Assembly: GCA_903940125.1 (NCBI GenBank)
Contig: CAJAJL010000124.1
Coordinates: 1 to 64,000, forward strand
Reading direction: 5' to 3'
Source: an uncultured Chlorobiaceae bacterium
GTDB taxonomy: Bacteria; Bacteroidota; Chlorobiia; Chlorobiales; Chlorobiaceae
Length of the DNA stretch: 64,000 nucleotides
How positions within the stretch are numbered: position 1 is the first letter of the stretch; each line of letters begins with the position of its first letter. A program made the translations under genes and the position numbers. This document shows positions 8,232 through 17,815 of this stretch, one piece after another. The notes under the pieces were generated by a model. It ran no database searches and had not been told where the DNA came from. It was given only the letters and a program-made list of their open reading frames with translations.

Positions 8232-10145
8232 CTATAGGAGGCTTAAGGATAATGATTTAAGCCGTATTGCTAAAAGTCTGTGATCGCCGGAATCTTGCTG
8301 TGTGAGAGACATAAGTTTTGGAAAATTGAACTGAATTTCCCAAATGCTGGCTTTCTTGATTTCTGAAGTCGAAAATTCAGCTTCAAAGAATTCAGGGCCA
8401 CCGTAATATTCCTGTAGTTTCAAAGGTACCTGCACTCCGTTCACCATAAGCTCCATGGCAGTCATAATACAGGGATCAATTGCATCGGCGATATCCAGAA
8501 TAATGTTGTAACGACCGTCACGCAGTGCAGGAACTTTGAGTGTGCTGATATTGGCGGGACCTGCCCATCGACCGTCATGTTCGGCATAGTACCAATTTTC
8601 ACCTGATATTTCGCGTCTCATGTCAATGTGAATTTCAGATGGGTGTTGTTCATGCCAGAACTGAGTAAGAAAAGCGAGATTACCCGATTCAAGCTGGACG
8701 ATCCCATTCAGCTCCTGATACTTTAAAAAGTAACGTTCCAGTTCATCTTGAACCTGACGCAACTGGAGCAATAACAGTTCGTTTTCCTGCTTTAATTCAT
8801 TTGCTTTACCTTGTTGAGTAGCGATTTCAGTTTGCTTTGTGTTTAATGCGGTGCGAACTTCATCGAATTTAGCAGTGAGCAGTTCGAGTTTTATTTTCCA
8901 ATCCGCAGCTAGTTTTGCCTGCTGGTCCAGAGATTCTATAAGCTTACCTTTTTCCCCTGTTGTAACTTCAAGGTGAGCCTTTAGATCTTGACACTTTAAA
9001 AAGTAATTTTCCAGTTCTTCTTGTACTTGATGCAACTTAAGCAATAACAGTTCGTTTTCCCGCTTTAATTCATTTGCTTTACCTTGCTGAGTTGCAATTT
9101 CAGATTGCTTTTTGTTTAATGAGGTACAAACTTCATCGAATTTAGCAGTTAGCTGTTCAAGTTTGTTCTGCCGATCCGCTGCCAGTTTAGCCTCCTTGTC
9201 ACGAGACTCTATAAGCTTAACCTTTTCCCCTGCTGTAACTTCAAGATGAGCCTTGAGCTCATGAGATTGTTTTGCAAGTTCTTTACTTGATCGAGTGAGC
9301 TGTTCAATGAATTTTTGGTTTTCTGTGAGTGCTTGTGATAGTTCACCTTTACTTGCATTGGTGCGTTCAAGTTCGGAAAGAAGGCTGTTATATTCATACC
9401 ATGCAAGATATTTCTCTGCTGACTCAATCACAGAGGAACTTGCAGAGGCAGAGATATTTGCGCTGCTTTCAAGTTCACGATAGAGAGCTATGACGCTTTG
9501 AAAGTCTTCAATAAGTGTTGATGACAAAATGGTTGAGAGGGCTGACACTTCCATTTGCTCTTTCGGAGCATCGGAAGGAATCCATTTAAGATGAATCTGA
9601 AAATACTTAGCAACCTCTTTAACGTACTGTTCCGGAGTATGCCTTATTGACAACAGATTTACAAGCATACACTGATCCATGTGCCTATGATAAAAACGAA
9701 GCATCTCTGTATTGCAGGCTTCCCAAGCAGCAATGATATTTTGGATGGTTTCTTGTGTTGGTGGTTGATTTTTCAAAGCTTGTGCAACCGCAAATTCTGG
9801 GGAGGAATAGATCAGCACAAAACCTATTTCATCTTCTATCTTATTCCAAAAATCAAGAAGCCTGACTGTCCTTACATCAGCCCAACCCCAATAGTTATAA
9901 TCAGAGTTACATGTCAAAAAATCAGCAGCAAGATCATTCCAAATTCTACCTGGAGAAAGTTGTGAACCAGAATAAAGTCCTCCGGAATCTTTATCGCAGG
10001 CGTTGAATATTTTTTTCTGTATTTCATACACTGTTAGGTTTTGTCGCCTTGATACCCCTGCTTCCTGAAGACCTGCGGTAAGCAATGCCAAATGAGCAAG
10101 ATCTAATCCTGGTTCAGAATATCCTGTTGTAACAATAATTTTCAC
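8232..10145 (-). CDS. Sulfotransferase-like protein with coiled-coil repeats and a C-terminal beta-rich domain
   Basis: 637 residues from a GTG start at 10145. Residues 1-210 look like a P-loop-related sulfotransferase variant (start KIIVTTGYSEPGLDLAHLAL; WNDLAADFLTCN; FVLIYSSPEFAVAQAL, like the PAPS 3'-phosphate region). Residues about 255-480 are coiled coil with an internal 91-residue duplication that contains GEKxKLxESxDxxAKLAA and ends QVQ(E/D)ELExYFLK. Residues about 490-637 form a separate domain (WYYAEHDGRWAGPANIST, LKVPALRDGRYNIILDIAD) with no transmembrane segment. The N-terminal canonical P-loop is degenerate (TTGYSEPG), so activity is uncertain. I do not recognise the C-terminal domain. 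Confidence 0.65.
   Translation of the reverse strand: MKIIVTTGYSEPGLDLAHLALLTAGLQEAGVSRRQNLTVYEIQKKIFNACDKDSGGLYSGSQLSPGRIWNDLAADFLTCNSDYNYWGWADVRTVRLLDFWNKIEDEIGFVLIYSSPEFAVAQALKNQPPTQETIQNIIAAWEACNTEMLRFYHRHMDQCMLVNLLSIRHTPEQYVKEVAKYFQIHLKWIPSDAPKEQMEVSALSTILSSTLIEDFQSVIALYRELESSANISASASSSVIESAEKYLAWYEYNSLLSELERTNASKGELSQALTENQKFIEQLTRSSKELAKQSHELKAHLEVTAGEKVKLIESRDKEAKLAADRQNKLEQLTAKFDEVCTSLNKKQSEIATQQGKANELKRENELLLLKLHQVQEELENYFLKCQDLKAHLEVTTGEKGKLIESLDQQAKLAADWKIKLELLTAKFDEVRTALNTKQTEIATQQGKANELKQENELLLLQLRQVQDELERYFLKYQELNGIVQLESGNLAFLTQFWHEQHPSEIHIDMRREISGENWYYAEHDGRWAGPANISTLKVPALRDGRYNIILDIADAIDPCIMTAMELMVNGVQVPLKLQEYYGGPEFFEAEFSTSEIKKASIWEIQFNFPKLMSLTQQDSGDHRLLAIRLKSLSLSLL
8720..9275 (-). 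repeat. 273-bp imperfect tandem repeat, about two copies
   Basis: The segment CAATAACAGTTCGTTTTCC at 8769 recurs at 9042 (one base different further on), a period of 273 bases or 91 codons. The copies encode GEKxKLIESxDxxAKLAA, then LTAKFDEV, then TQQGKANELK and a closing QVQxELExYFLK block. The DNA copies differ at scattered positions, so this duplication is older than the 80-bp one next door. Confidence 0.85.
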
Positions 10146-10172
10146 AGTTGTATTAATAATGAAAAGTTATAA

Positions 10173-11690
10173 CTAATTGTAACTCACTTTACCTCGTGAA
10201 GCTTTCAGGCCTTGAAAAAAATCATGCCATTTAGGCAAAATTTTATCTGGCGTGTAAAGATTAGCGGTTTTATGACCGTATTCCCGTAGTTGTTTTCTTA
10301 TTGCTTCCCCATCATTTGCAATGACCCGCTGAATAACCATTGCAGCGTCATCTGCTGAATGAGGGTTGAAATAGTCTGCTGCATTTTGAAATATTTCACG
10401 ATGAACCGGAATATCTGATGCTATTGTAATACCGCCGCTCAGCATAGCTTCAATACCCGAATAATCAAATCCTTCTGCTATACTTGGACATATTGTTGCA
10501 ACAGCATGCTTGTAGAGAGCTCGAAGTTCATGTAAAGGCACGTTGGTGAGATGAAATATATCTCCTCGCTTTGCCCAAGGACGAAAAGCATCAATAACAG
10601 GGCCTTGATCCCAACCATAATTCCCGACAACTACAAGCTTAAGATTAGGCATTGTTGTGTATTTCAATCGTTCCCACGCTGAAACTAACAAAAGATGATT
10701 TTTTCGAGGTTCAATGGTCGAAACCATCAGCAAATAGGTGAAATCACAACTTTGATTGCTATCAAAATCTGCGTTAAGACACTTTAAATTTGAAACCAAC
10801 TCTTTATCGCGGGAAATCCGATTACGAATAATTACACCAACAAGTCCCTTGCTTGTTGCCTCATCAAAATAATCTGTGGAAACCATGTTATGGATAACAC
10901 TTGTTCTTGGTTCGGCTTCCGGAAATATTTTCAGAAGATCATGACGGGTTGATTCTGAAATGCAGGAGAAATACGCACCCGCTCTCACATTTTCCTGCAA
11001 GGCGTAAAAATGACTAGACTCATGAAATACCTTATCATTAATGGTATGCGGCATAAACATGGGTACAGAATCATGATACCTGACAACCATGATAGTCTCC
11101 GATGAAACTTTGCCGGGAAAAGGTGTTTGCGCCAGAAAGAAATCGAACCCTTTTGTATTGATACTGACATACCATGGATTTGAAAAAAACTTCAGCCCAT
11201 CGAGTCCTGCTCGATGGAGTTGCTTTCGAGATTGCTTGATAATACGGTAACAGGCTTGACTTATCAGTTTTTTATCTTCTGGTTGAAGCGTCTTGCTAAA
11301 AAGTGTCTGCCAGATAAAATCATCAAAATAATCTGATTCGAAATGGCTGAGGGTTATCGGTATGCATGACACTTTACGTAATTCTATGAGCAGAGGTGCT
11401 AAATAGGTATGAATATTTTGCACCACTTTTTCTAAACTGTTTTCATCGGATTTTTCGAATAATGAAACGATCATCCGTGAGTGTTGATGAATTCGCCTGG
11501 ATGTAGATAGTAATTTTCCTTTTGCTGGAGATGCCGGGCGTAATACTTTACCTCCATGCTGAATGAGCCCTTCAATATCATAGTCTGCCAAAGCACGTAG
11601 TCCGCGAAACAAAAGTCTTGACTCCTGAGGAATACCGGCATAACCATCAAGCGCAGGCTTAAGATCAAGCAGGATTTTTGTTATGTGCAT
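10173..11690 (-). CDS. Family 4 (GT-B) glycosyltransferase
   Basis: 505 residues, longer than the usual 350-400 because of an extended N-terminal domain of about 280 residues. The C-terminal domain shows the retaining GT4 pattern: LMVSTIEPRKNHLLLVSAWERL, LVVVGNYGWDQGP, and CPSIAEGFDYSGIEAMLSGG with the E-x7-E donor-binding pair, then DIPVHREI. It starts 20 bases after the kpsT stop. Likely adds a hexose to the repeat unit or the lipid-linked primer at the cytoplasmic face. Confidence 0.85.
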   Translation of the reverse strand: MHITKILLDLKPALDGYAGIPQESRLLFRGLRALADYDIEGLIQHGGKVLRPASPAKGKLLSTSRRIHQHSRMIVSLFEKSDENSLEKVVQNIHTYLAPLLIELRKVSCIPITLSHFESDYFDDFIWQTLFSKTLQPEDKKLISQACYRIIKQSRKQLHRAGLDGLKFFSNPWYVSINTKGFDFFLAQTPFPGKVSSETIMVVRYHDSVPMFMPHTINDKVFHESSHFYALQENVRAGAYFSCISESTRHDLLKIFPEAEPRTSVIHNMVSTDYFDEATSKGLVGVIIRNRISRDKELVSNLKCLNADFDSNQSCDFTYLLMVSTIEPRKNHLLLVSAWERLKYTTMPNLKLVVVGNYGWDQGPVIDAFRPWAKRGDIFHLTNVPLHELRALYKHAVATICPSIAEGFDYSGIEAMLSGGITIASDIPVHREIFQNAADYFNPHSADDAAMVIQRVIANDGEAIRKQLREYGHKTANLYTPDKILPKWHDFFQGLKASRGKVSYN

Positions 11691-11709
11691 TATGTCTTTT
11701 GATTATAAT

Positions 11710-12369
11710 TCATGTACTTATCGAATGCTTATCATAAAATATCAAAGCATCGTCAACAGTGTCGAAGCTGTATAACACTCCTTTCTCCAATACAGCAGCT
11801 TTATCACAATGGCGTTTTATAAAATCCGGTTGGTGGGAGACGATTATCTTTGCTCGATCTTTACGCTTTTCAAATAATTCTAGCTGACACTTCTCATGAA
11901 ACCGGCTGTCTCCCACCGCAATAACCTCGTCAATCAGGAAGCAGTCAAACTCAATGGCCATTGAGATGGCGAATGCCAGTCGGGCCCTCATACCATTAGA
12001 GTATGTTTTAACAGGTTCCTTAAAGTATGCCCCTAGCTCCGCAAACTCCTGAACGAAGCCTATCCTACTTACAATATCCACCTCATAAATTCGGCAGATG
12101 AAGCGCAGATTGTCAAGCCCTGTAAGTGACCCCTGAAACGCTCCTCCAAAAGCTAAAGGCCAAGAGACGCTCATTAATCGCTTAATTGATCCCGAAGAGG
12201 GTTGCTCCGCACCGCTGATAAGGCGAATCAAGGTTGACTTCCCAGAACCATTGCATCCAAGAATACCGACATTCTCTTTAGGTTTAATCGTAAGATTAAT
12301 ATGGTTAAGCACGGTTACTTCTCCATGTCGTATATGGTATTTTTTCACAACGTCTTTAATATATATCAT
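11710..12369 (-). CDS. kpsT: Capsule polysaccharide ABC transporter ATPase, KpsT type
   Basis: 219 residues from the ATG at 12369, which overlaps the kpsM stop by 4 bases (ATGA); this gives the normal KpsT length, whereas an upstream in-frame start at 12435 would add 22 cysteine-rich residues read inside kpsM. Walker [10 protein letters not shown], signature [12 protein letters not shown] and Walker [12 protein letters not shown] are intact. There is no C-terminal carbohydrate-binding extension as in Wzt, which supports a group 2/3 capsule exporter. Partner of the KpsM permease in moving the finished chain across the inner membrane. Confidence 0.93.
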   Translation of the reverse strand: MIYIKDVVKKYHIRHGEVTVLNHINLTIKPKENVGILGCNGSGKSTLIRLISGAEQPSSGSIKRLMSVSWPLAFGGAFQGSLTGLDNLRFICRIYEVDIVSRIGFVQEFAELGAYFKEPVKTYSNGMRARLAFAISMAIEFDCFLIDEVIAVGDSRFHEKCQLELFEKRKDRAKIIVSHQPDFIKRHCDKAAVLEKGVLYSFDTVDDALIFYDKHSIST

Positions 12370-13157
12370 TCCAAAACAATCCTTTTGCTGACATATCTCT
12401 CCTGCGCAAGAGCAAAGACTGTCAAAGCAATACAAACATTAGTCAAATATTGAAGATCGTAATGAGCATGCACCATCGAGCCAAAGTAGCCTTCACGCAA
12501 TATCTCCACGCCATGAACCATTGGAATAATAAGAATGAATGGTCGGGCTGCCGGCGGTAAATAATCAACCATAAAAGCCGCCCCTGACAAAGGAAAGAAT
12601 ATATATGCTGTTGGATGCCATATTTTATGTACCAAGTCACTCCGATAACTAAGGCAACCAAGAAGCAACGCAAGTGATAAACCAAACCAACCCAACATAA
12701 ACCATCCAAATAAAACTTCTAAAATATTCTCTGGAGGCTTCATAAAACCAATCGAGGTCCATAATATGGCGAGAACAATAAACGAGGCAGTCGAACCCAT
12801 CGCCTCCAGTAAAAGACGAGCAAGAATTACATCAATAAGTTTAACATTGCGGTGATACATTAGTGAGAGGTTAGGTATCACCGCATCAACTGCTCGCGCT
12901 GGCATGTTTCGCCAAAGCATTACTGTAGAATAACCGGTAACAGCAAAGGCAACGATCGGAATAGTTGATCCGTGATGTGAACCGGTAAGGGTCCAAATCC
13001 CGGTCACTCCCAGTGTAAACATCATCGGCTCCGCTAATATCCACAAAAATCCGATATTGTGCCTTCCATGACGAGTAAGAATTTCGCGCATAAAAAGAGC
13101 ACCGATAACTTTTAATTGGATCTGGAGAGAACGAATTAATGAGGTTTCGTGAAGCAT
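12366..13157 (-). CDS. kpsM: Capsule polysaccharide ABC transporter permease, KpsM type
   Basis: 263 residues, typical for ABC-2 permeases of this class, with about six hydrophobic helices. The N-terminal segment [20 protein letters not shown] is the conserved ABC-2 cytoplasmic signature before the first membrane helix, and a [13 protein letters not shown] loop and [16 protein letters not shown] near the C-terminus are characteristic of KpsM/BexB/CtrC. It begins 13 bases after the kpsE stop and overlaps kpsT, consistent with stoichiometric coupled expression. Confidence 0.92.
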   Translation of the reverse strand: MLHETSLIRSLQIQLKVIGALFMREILTRHGRHNIGFLWILAEPMMFTLGVTGIWTLTGSHHGSTIPIVAFAVTGYSTVMLWRNMPARAVDAVIPNLSLMYHRNVKLIDVILARLLLEAMGSTASFIVLAILWTSIGFMKPPENILEVLFGWFMLGWFGLSLALLLGCLSYRSDLVHKIWHPTAYIFFPLSGAAFMVDYLPPAARPFILIIPMVHGVEILREGYFGSMVHAHYDLQYLTNVCIALTVFALAQERYVSKRIVLE

Positions 13158-13170
13158 AGTGATTTTTTGA

Positions 13171-14301
13171 TCAGTCGTGATGTTCGCGGATACCTGTTAC
13201 CATCATGGATAATATAGCCCAAGTAATGATACCCAAAAGAAAAACGCTAAGGATATTCCTTACCCGAAATGGCTCAAGAGCCATATCAGGCTTGTTCGGT
13301 TGCTGGATACGATCGAGATAGATCTGTTTTTTCTGGGCGCTTCTTCGCGCTTCTTCCAGAGAGGCCATCGCTAATGCAAGTTGCTTATCGGCAACCGACA
13401 GATCAAGAACCAAAAGCTGATATTCCACAGCCTTGTTGGTAAAGGATGAGCCATTTCCTGAGACTTTTGCCATTTCGCTATTCAGCTCGGCCTGTATGCT
13501 CGCGACCAGGTTTTTAAGAGCCGGAATTTGAGGACTTTCAGGAGTTAATGCCTTAACCTGACTGAGTTGAGTTTTTGTTGAAATAAGCTGATCCTGAATT
13601 CTTGATATGTGCTGCAATTGTAGAGTTGACTGTTTGTCAGGATCAAATACTTCATTTTTACTGCGGAAAATTGCGAGTTTTTTTGCTGCTGCTTTTGATT
13701 TCTGATCTGCAATGTCTAATTCGTTTTTTGAAAAATCAATCAGGTCCTTTCTCCCTCGGTCATTGAGACGGTTGACAAACTGTTCGCCAATTTGCAGAAG
13801 CAGTTCATTAATCCTATAGGAGTCCTCCGCATTGGCGGTTCTGACTTTGAGAACTGAGATTGAGGTTGATGTGTTCAGGTTAATTTCTACCCGCTTTAAG
13901 TAGTAGCGATAGAGATTTTCAATACTGTTATCCACACCTAAGGTATTAAAATTATTAAAAATATCAATTCTATTTTTACCAAATACTTCCCGAAGGTTGA
14001 TATGATTGTTTATTTGGTTTAAAGCATCACGAGAAAGCATAAATTCATGAACATTATAGGTGTCGTCCTGTGAGCGTGAAAATCCTGTGCCTTGAATAAG
14101 TGCACCAAGACCAGTTTGTGTCTGATGCTCAGGGTTTCGCACGACGAAGCGAGACTCAGAGATGTAGACATCGCTAGCAATAAAAGCAAAATAGATGATT
14201 GATAAGCTTGTTGGAATTAGAACCGAAAAAAGAAAAAGTCGGTTGATGTTGATTAAACGGGTTTTGAGTGACCTAAGCAACGTCATAGGTTGATTGTTCA
14301 A
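13171..14301 (-). CDS. kpsE: Capsule export inner-membrane protein, KpsE/CtrB/BexC (PCP-3) family
   Basis: 376 residues with one membrane helix near residues 20-45 (LFLFSVLIPTSLSIIYFAFI), a large periplasmic region with coiled coil at about 190-340, and a second helix near the C-terminus (LSVFLLGIITWAILSMM). This is the polysaccharide co-polymerase architecture that links the ABC transporter to the outer-membrane channel. The TTG at 14301 overlaps the kpsS stop as TTGA, favouring coupled initiation there; an ATG at 14286 is the alternative start. Confidence 0.9.
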   Translation of the reverse strand: MNNQPMTLLRSLKTRLININRLFLFSVLIPTSLSIIYFAFIASDVYISESRFVVRNPEHQTQTGLGALIQGTGFSRSQDDTYNVHEFMLSRDALNQINNHINLREVFGKNRIDIFNNFNTLGVDNSIENLYRYYLKRVEINLNTSTSISVLKVRTANAEDSYRINELLLQIGEQFVNRLNDRGRKDLIDFSKNELDIADQKSKAAAKKLAIFRSKNEVFDPDKQSTLQLQHISRIQDQLISTKTQLSQVKALTPESPQIPALKNLVASIQAELNSEMAKVSGNGSSFTNKAVEYQLLVLDLSVADKQLALAMASLEEARRSAQKKQIYLDRIQQPNKPDMALEPFRVRNILSVFLLGIITWAILSMMVTGIREHHD

Positions 14302-15542
14302 TGGTGTTGTTTCTGAGTAATTATTAAGTTTATCTCTTTAAGTCCTGCGCATGAAACTCCTTTGTGGAGCTTTTTGTAATAGCTGCCGTTTAACTGGGTA
14401 TGTGTAATTAGGTAGTACCGAAAACGATTGAATAAATTCACGTCAAGCTGAAAAAATTCAGCTTGATTCCAAAACTCATCGAGGGAACCCTGAAAGGTCA
14501 TGCCCTCTATATTGTAGATGGCGGAACCAAGAACTTTTAAGGGAACACCCTCATCAAGCGCCGAAAGCCCTACGGTACTGTTGATAAGCGAAACCCCCCG
14601 TGAATGCTGGAGCAATGTTGGGAGATGCTGATCGTGAATATAGATTAGTCTTTGTTGAAGAGAATATTTTTTGGCGAGCTTATCGATAAGTTTGCTATAG
14701 TTGTAATAGCCCCGATCCATGGGATGGTGTTTAATCACCAAAAGGGTTTCTGCGGGGGCGTGATTATGAAACGAATCAACAACTTTTTCAATAAAAGCCA
14801 TAACAGAATCAAATTCAGAATGCATTGATAACTGGGAGTCGTTATGCACCTGCAAAGGTATTAAAAAGTAGTTGCCTGAAAAACTTTCTGTGAGTTTTGC
14901 TTGAATGTCTTTTTCTTTATGTCTAAAATATAGCTTGTACCAGGCACTTCGAATCCATGGAAATGCTTCTGAAAGCTTGAGCGGACGATGGTGTTGATAG
15001 TACGGAAATAATGGCTTTAAGAATGCACTGGATGTGTAGTACAACACTGCCCACATGGCCATATACCAGTAGGCAGACTTACCAGCATGTTGTATTGGTG
15101 TAATGTCACTTAGTGGCTGATTGAAAAAAAAATGCTGGTCTCGTGGAATGTGTGAATAGCCGTTTGCCCCGGAAAGTTCCAGGGTAATGTAATCGGGCCG
15201 GATATACCCCTCTTCAAACACTCCTATTTTATGTTTGCGTTGGTTTAAAATTGATTTGACCATTCTGTGTACCCGCCGGCAATCTCCAAATAACAAAACG
15301 ATATCAATATTATGCTTATCGAGTATCTTTTCAAAAAAAACCGGCCATTCATCAGGCGTTCCCCTGAATAATATGGCATTCCGAGGATAAAACAACCAGT
15401 CGCCGCCATTGAAATTGATTTTATAGACTTCTGCACCAAGATTCTCTAAGTCTTTTGACAGGCGTCGAAAAAAAGGACCTATCGGACCCTGCAGCATGAG
15501 CACTCGCTTGCCATTGAAAGCAATAAACCCTTCTTGAATCAT
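14298..15542 (-). CDS. kpsS: Capsule polysaccharide biosynthesis protein, KpsS/LipB family
   Basis: 414 residues, the length of KpsS. Recognisable segments are VLMLQGPIGPFFRRLSKDLE at the start, INFNGGDWLFYP, ILFRGTPDEWP, GVFEEGYIRPDYITLE and the late VIKHHPMDRGYYNY and INSTVGLSAL. The family transfers the first beta-Kdo to lysophosphatidylglycerol, starting the poly-Kdo linker that anchors group 2 capsules. It overlaps the kpsC stop by 4 bases, keeping the two linker enzymes together. Confidence 0.9.
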   Translation of the reverse strand: MIQEGFIAFNGKRVLMLQGPIGPFFRRLSKDLENLGAEVYKINFNGGDWLFYPRNAILFRGTPDEWPVFFEKILDKHNIDIVLLFGDCRRVHRMVKSILNQRKHKIGVFEEGYIRPDYITLELSGANGYSHIPRDQHFFFNQPLSDITPIQHAGKSAYWYMAMWAVLYYTSSAFLKPLFPYYQHHRPLKLSEAFPWIRSAWYKLYFRHKEKDIQAKLTESFSGNYFLIPLQVHNDSQLSMHSEFDSVMAFIEKVVDSFHNHAPAETLLVIKHHPMDRGYYNYSKLIDKLAKKYSLQQRLIYIHDQHLPTLLQHSRGVSLINSTVGLSALDEGVPLKVLGSAIYNIEGMTFQGSLDEFWNQAEFFQLDVNLFNRFRYYLITHTQLNGSYYKKLHKGVSCAGLKEINLIITQKQHH

Positions 15543-16627
15543 GGCAGGCTAAAAAACCGTTTAATGACAACTCGTGCAATCTTTCTGCTTGTTGATAAAT
15601 GGTCTTGATTCTTATCCCGCCACGCAAGCAGGTCATCCAAAGCGCATTCAGGGCTCGTTACCTTGCCTGTACTTTTGCTCAAATACATTGGATAAAGAAT
15701 AAGAGATCCGGCTACCAGCATATCGAGAGAAAGTGGTCTTGTACGACGGCTGAACGGTATAATATCCTTCGTCAACCCCCATCCTGAGTAAAACGGCTGA
15801 CCGTAACAGATAACTGGCTTACCTCGGAGCAAGGCCTCAAAACCTGTCAGAGAGGTCATTACGTGAACCTCATCGACTTCAGTCAGCAATTCGCCCATCG
15901 AAACATCAGGGAGAACTTCGTTGCACCAATGCTCTGCCTGGTTTTCTCCTTGTCCTACGGAACGAAGCCCGGCAACAACATCTGGGTGAGGCTTATAGAG
16001 GATATAGGCATCAGGGTTTGCCTGCCTCACCGCTTTCAGCAAACCGATATTCGTCCGTATTCCAGAAGCTCCATATCGTATGGATGCATCTGTTTCGACC
16101 TGACCTGCAACAAGAAGCACTCGACACCCTTTTGGCACTAAAGACGATGATCGGTGCCAGTTACCACTTCCAACGCTGTATTTTGTCAGTCTGTGTTCGA
16201 TAATTTTACAACGCAACTGCGATGCTCTTTCAATCAGCTCAATTGAAAACTCTGTATGCTGCAACAGGCGCTCAAGGTCTGATAGGCATGTGGCATCGTA
16301 GTAGATGCCATTTCTATCGGCAACCAAAGAGAGTGGCTGCACAAGATCAGCCCCAAGCCCCACTGAACGCAAAAAGCCATCTTCAATACGGATGATTTGC
16401 ACCCCTTTGGGGACTCCTGACGGTACCGGATGACTTCCCCATAACATCAGGAGGCTCTCTGCAGGCAAATGCTTTACATGGGTAATAAAATGAACAGGTG
16501 TGCAGTCTGCGAACCGCTTTATAATTGATTGCTTGCGTAAGGAAAACCTATAGCCATAGAGACATGATTGGTGGACACCTTTACTTGTTTTGAGCACCAT
16601 GCCTAAAGATGGCTGCAGAGGGGTCAT
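15539..16627 (-). CDS. kpsC: Capsule Kdo transferase, KpsC/LipA family, single-module form
   Basis: 362 residues, about half the length of E. coli KpsC (about 675), which carries two related transferase modules. Conserved motifs of one module are present: LMLWGSHPVPSGVP, RIEDGFLRSVGLGADL with DRNGIYYD, YGASGIRTNIGLLKAV, LYKPHPDVVAGLR, and SLTGFEALLRGKPVICYGQPF-like text with GWGLT. A single module may add only one linkage type, so the linker could be shorter or simpler than the alternating poly-Kdo of E. coli; that is inference. It overlaps the preceding glycosyltransferase by 4 bases. Confidence 0.88.
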   Translation of the reverse strand: MTPLQPSLGMVLKTSKGVHQSCLYGYRFSLRKQSIIKRFADCTPVHFITHVKHLPAESLLMLWGSHPVPSGVPKGVQIIRIEDGFLRSVGLGADLVQPLSLVADRNGIYYDATCLSDLERLLQHTEFSIELIERASQLRCKIIEHRLTKYSVGSGNWHRSSSLVPKGCRVLLVAGQVETDASIRYGASGIRTNIGLLKAVRQANPDAYILYKPHPDVVAGLRSVGQGENQAEHWCNEVLPDVSMGELLTEVDEVHVMTSLTGFEALLRGKPVICYGQPFYSGWGLTKDIIPFSRRTRPLSLDMLVAGSLILYPMYLSKSTGKVTSPECALDDLLAWRDKNQDHLSTSRKIARVVIKRFFSLP

Positions 16628-17778
16628 GATAAACGCTCCATCAACTCTTCAACCAACTGGAAATGCCTTGACCATGTAGGTGGTTCAAAATTGCTCCTCC
16701 GATCTGCCTGAGCAGTTCGATAAGGATGGGTCACTTGTGCATAGGCCTCTATACGCATCATCCAGCCAATACTGTCGAGGGGATCAAGATAATCAGGGAT
16801 GCTGCCTGCAATTTCGCGAAACACAGGCAATTCGCTGGCAATAACTGGCACACCAAAGGTTAGTGCTTCCATGAGTGGCATTCCATATCCTTCTGCAAAA
16901 GATGGGAACAATAATGCCTGGCAGTGATAAAGATATGTAGAAAGATCGGCATCGGAACAAGTTGATAACTCCATTACATAACCCCTGAGGGATTCACATC
17001 TATCCAAAAAGTCTACGACATTTTCACATTCCCACCCTCGTTGACCAATGATAACCAGACGCGGTGCCTTTTCTCCTAAACGAGCGATTAACTTCCTCCA
17101 TATATGCAGTAAAAGCAAATGATTCTTTCGAGGCTCTATGGTACCAAGCACTACAAAGTAAGGATGAAGAACCGGCCGGGTGGATGATGGCCTTGGAAGT
17201 TTGGCAGCAGCAAGAGGTGCCGCAACTGATGGGGGTATAGGTAAAGCGGTTTTTTGGGCAAATCCCCCCAGATCATCAAGAGTAATTTGAGAGTTTGTGA
17301 TCACACCGCTTGCAAAGCGTAAAACATTGTTCATCCGTGAAAGGTGCCTGTCCATTTCACCGGGACGGCAATATTCTGGATGACTTAGTGGAATAAGGTC
17401 GTGTACCAAAATCAACGGTCTCACACCAAGCTTTTTCAGCCTCGCTTGATAGGCATTTTGATCCAGTCCACTGTGACCCATGTTGAATAAAAAAGAACCT
17501 GCAAAGTTATGACCCCACAAAGCGCTGAAACAATCGCAATGATGCAATCGGCCTATCAAAGGAGCAATATCTATAGTGTTATTTAACAAACTGTCGAACA
17601 ATTTCAACGATCCTGACCGAGATACAACCATATTATAATTACCGATCTTAAAGACTGCCCGCGCGTGGTTTCCAAAGTGCTGCACGTATGCCTGACTGAC
17701 CCGGTCTACCCCGGTTGGAATGCGCTTATTCAAGAACCGGCCGCATAAGCGGGTGACATCAAGTAATACTTCACTCAT
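16624..17778 (-). CDS. Family 4 (GT-B) glycosyltransferase
   Basis: 384 residues. The N-terminal half contains LILVHDLIPLSHPEYCRPGE, common in GT4 enzymes of capsule loci; the C-terminal half has YFVVLGTIEPRKNHLLLL, LVIIGQRGWECENV, and LFPSFAEGYGMPLMEALTFG with the donor-binding E-x7-E pair, then SELPVFREIAG. It lies between the export gene kpsD and kpsC and overlaps kpsC, an unusual place for a serotype-specific enzyme, which could mean it acts early in the linker or primer. Confidence 0.88.
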   Translation of the reverse strand: MSEVLLDVTRLCGRFLNKRIPTGVDRVSQAYVQHFGNHARAVFKIGNYNMVVSRSGSLKLFDSLLNNTIDIAPLIGRLHHCDCFSALWGHNFAGSFLFNMGHSGLDQNAYQARLKKLGVRPLILVHDLIPLSHPEYCRPGEMDRHLSRMNNVLRFASGVITNSQITLDDLGGFAQKTALPIPPSVAAPLAAAKLPRPSSTRPVLHPYFVVLGTIEPRKNHLLLLHIWRKLIARLGEKAPRLVIIGQRGWECENVVDFLDRCESLRGYVMELSTCSDADLSTYLYHCQALLFPSFAEGYGMPLMEALTFGVPVIASELPVFREIAGSIPDYLDPLDSIGWMMRIEAYAQVTHPYRTAQADRRSNFEPPTWSRHFQLVEELMERLS

Positions 17779-17815
17779 GATAAGGCTGTGTCAAAAAAAA
17801 TAACATCAGGGAAGT

